Below, piece by piece: positions 63,501 through 64,000 of a stretch of 64,000 nucleotides of DNA. The stretch's first letter is position 1; the number at the start of each line of letters is the position of its first letter. The stretch lies in assembly GCA_033064195.1 (NCBI GenBank), contig JARBJD010000073.1:62001-126000 (forward strand). Direction: 5' to 3'. This DNA comes from Blattamonas nauphoetae. Lineage: Eukaryota > Preaxostyla > Oxymonadida. A model generated the notes under the pieces. It had not been told where the DNA came from, did not search any database, and saw only the letters and a program-made list of their open reading frames with translations. The position numbers and the translations under genes were made by a program.

Positions 63501-64000
63501 TGTCTGGATCGACTGGCAGATGTACTTGACGAATCTCGAGAGTTACTTTCTTCATTTTCATGGCTTCGATCAGAACCATTTCGATGGTGGAGATTGGCTG
63601 AACTCCGTGAAGAATGTTCTTCCTTTCTTCGCTTTCGATTCAATTTTCGTTGTCGTCGTCGGTTGTCATTTTCTGTTTTGGATGACGAGGTGTTTCCATC
63701 CCTTCTTGACAATTCACTTCCACTTTCAGCCCTCTGCCGTTTCGTTTTTACAATCGGTGGGTTGGCTTCTGTTGACGATGTTTGTTGATGTGAGGGAGAG
63801 GAAGATGATAACGGCGACTTTGAAGAAGAAGGGAGCTGAACAATTTGATCATCCGAAAGTGATGGAATCGAATGTATCTGAGACGGAACCAGGCTGGAAA
63901 CTACAGTGGGATCCTCTTCAGTCAATCGGGGTTGGCTGGGAGAGGATGAATTCTGAGATGAATGATCCATCGTGAGTGATCTTTGATCAGCCCATAACAT
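57523..64000 (-). CDS. Coiled-coil SPRY-like repeat protein, interrupted by two transposons; 5' end at the window edge
   Basis: Paralogue of 26749-31081 in opposite orientation. The N-terminus (MLWADQRSLTMDHSSQ), the basic disordered region and the coiled coil are nearly identical to it; then SPRY-like repeats follow, with PIWVGTESLQT blocks near 62790, 62150, 60720 and 58080. An intron with an in-frame stop is seen at about 62577-62606 (GTATGTTC...CTTTGAG). The reading is cut by a hAT-like insertion (60840-61622) between SVEV and LWLKRLRG, and by a Mutator-like insertion (58167-60142) inside GNDEL. Without each insertion and one target copy, the frame continues exactly. The protein is therefore probably inactivated recently, unless the inserts are spliced out. 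It ends at 57523 with LKRLRS. Confidence 0.8.
58167..60142. mobile_element. 2.0-kb Mutator-like non-autonomous element (9-bp target duplication)
   Basis: The ends read TGGCCTGTTAAG and, inward from the right, TTGGCATGTTAA. A 9-bp direct repeat, CCAGTTCAT, flanks it (58158-58166 and 60143-60151), the duplication length usual for Mutator-like elements. Subterminal TGTCCAGTCCAATG motifs recur in both orientations at both ends (58190-58230; 59780-59830; 59900-59930; 60090-60130). The interior is AT-rich, and its short frames (for example 58904-59158) show no transposase. Confidence 0.75.
60840..61622. mobile_element. 783-bp hAT-like non-autonomous element (8-bp target duplication)
   Basis: It begins CAGGGTTCAAAATTTCC and ends ...GGCAAGTTTCGAACCCTG; the CAGGGTTCRAAA ends are typical of hAT elements. 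A perfect 8-bp duplication, ACTTCAAC, flanks it (60832-60839 and 61623-61630). There is no transposase frame. The paralogue at 26.7-31.1 kb lacks it, and excision of element plus one target copy restores SVEVLWLKRLRGNDEL. It is probably young. Confidence 0.9.

Overview
The window looks like nuclear DNA of a protist. The genes carry spliceosomal introns, many only 25-31 nt long with a GTGTGTTY...TTTTCAG form, next to longer ones of about 50-240 nt. Most of the coding capacity belongs to expanded families: an alpha-helical family of about 330 residues, leucine-rich repeat (LRR) genes, a beta-helix/transmembrane/pseudokinase receptor, and tandem SPRY-like repeat proteins. Together with the many inverted and partial gene copies this suggests a metamonad such as an oxymonad (Blattamonas/Monocercomonoides type). 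That placement is an inference from family content and intron style; no marker gene here proves it.

Layout. 0.9-2.5 kb: a coiled-coil gene resembling CSPP1/CCDC66. 2.8-9.2 kb: two intact members and one broken member of the helical family (called HF below) with an LRR gene between them. 10.1-11.2 kb: a broken receptor fragment. 11.3-15.0 kb (-): a TMEM62-like membrane metallophosphoesterase with a minisatellite in an intron. 15.3-18.1 kb: two HF genes facing each other. 18.35-23.4 kb: the beta-helix receptor with a kinase-like tail. 24.2-26.7 kb: a divergent HF gene and a chimera of HF and LRR fragments. 26.7-31.1 kb (+) and 31.3-35.9 kb (-): two convergent genes, a coiled-coil protein with five SPRY-like repeats and a protein kinase followed by four SPRY-like units. 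36.3-42.3 kb: an HF gene cut by an 859-bp transposon and by a 3.1-kb element that holds a cysteine-rich gene; a sister copy of the 859-bp element lies beside it. 42.9-48.3 kb (-): a divergent HF gene and an apparently intron-free 1404-codon gene. 48.7-53.0 kb: HF, LRR, HF. 54.5-57.1 kb: inverted copy of the 42.3-44.5 kb segment, carrying a 381-bp foldback insertion. 57.5-64.0 kb (-): inverted paralogue of the 26.7-31.1 kb gene, cut by a hAT-like and a Mutator-like non-autonomous element.

Overall this is accessory, fast-turnover DNA. Families spread by local inverted duplication, short TIR elements insert into them with readable target-site duplications, and the intact paralogue nearby often shows the empty site. 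Receptor-like, LRR, kinase and SPRY-like genes suggest recognition or signalling roles for part of the region, but no common pathway can be shown from sequence alone. Several genes have apparent frameshifts that could be real decay or assembly errors.
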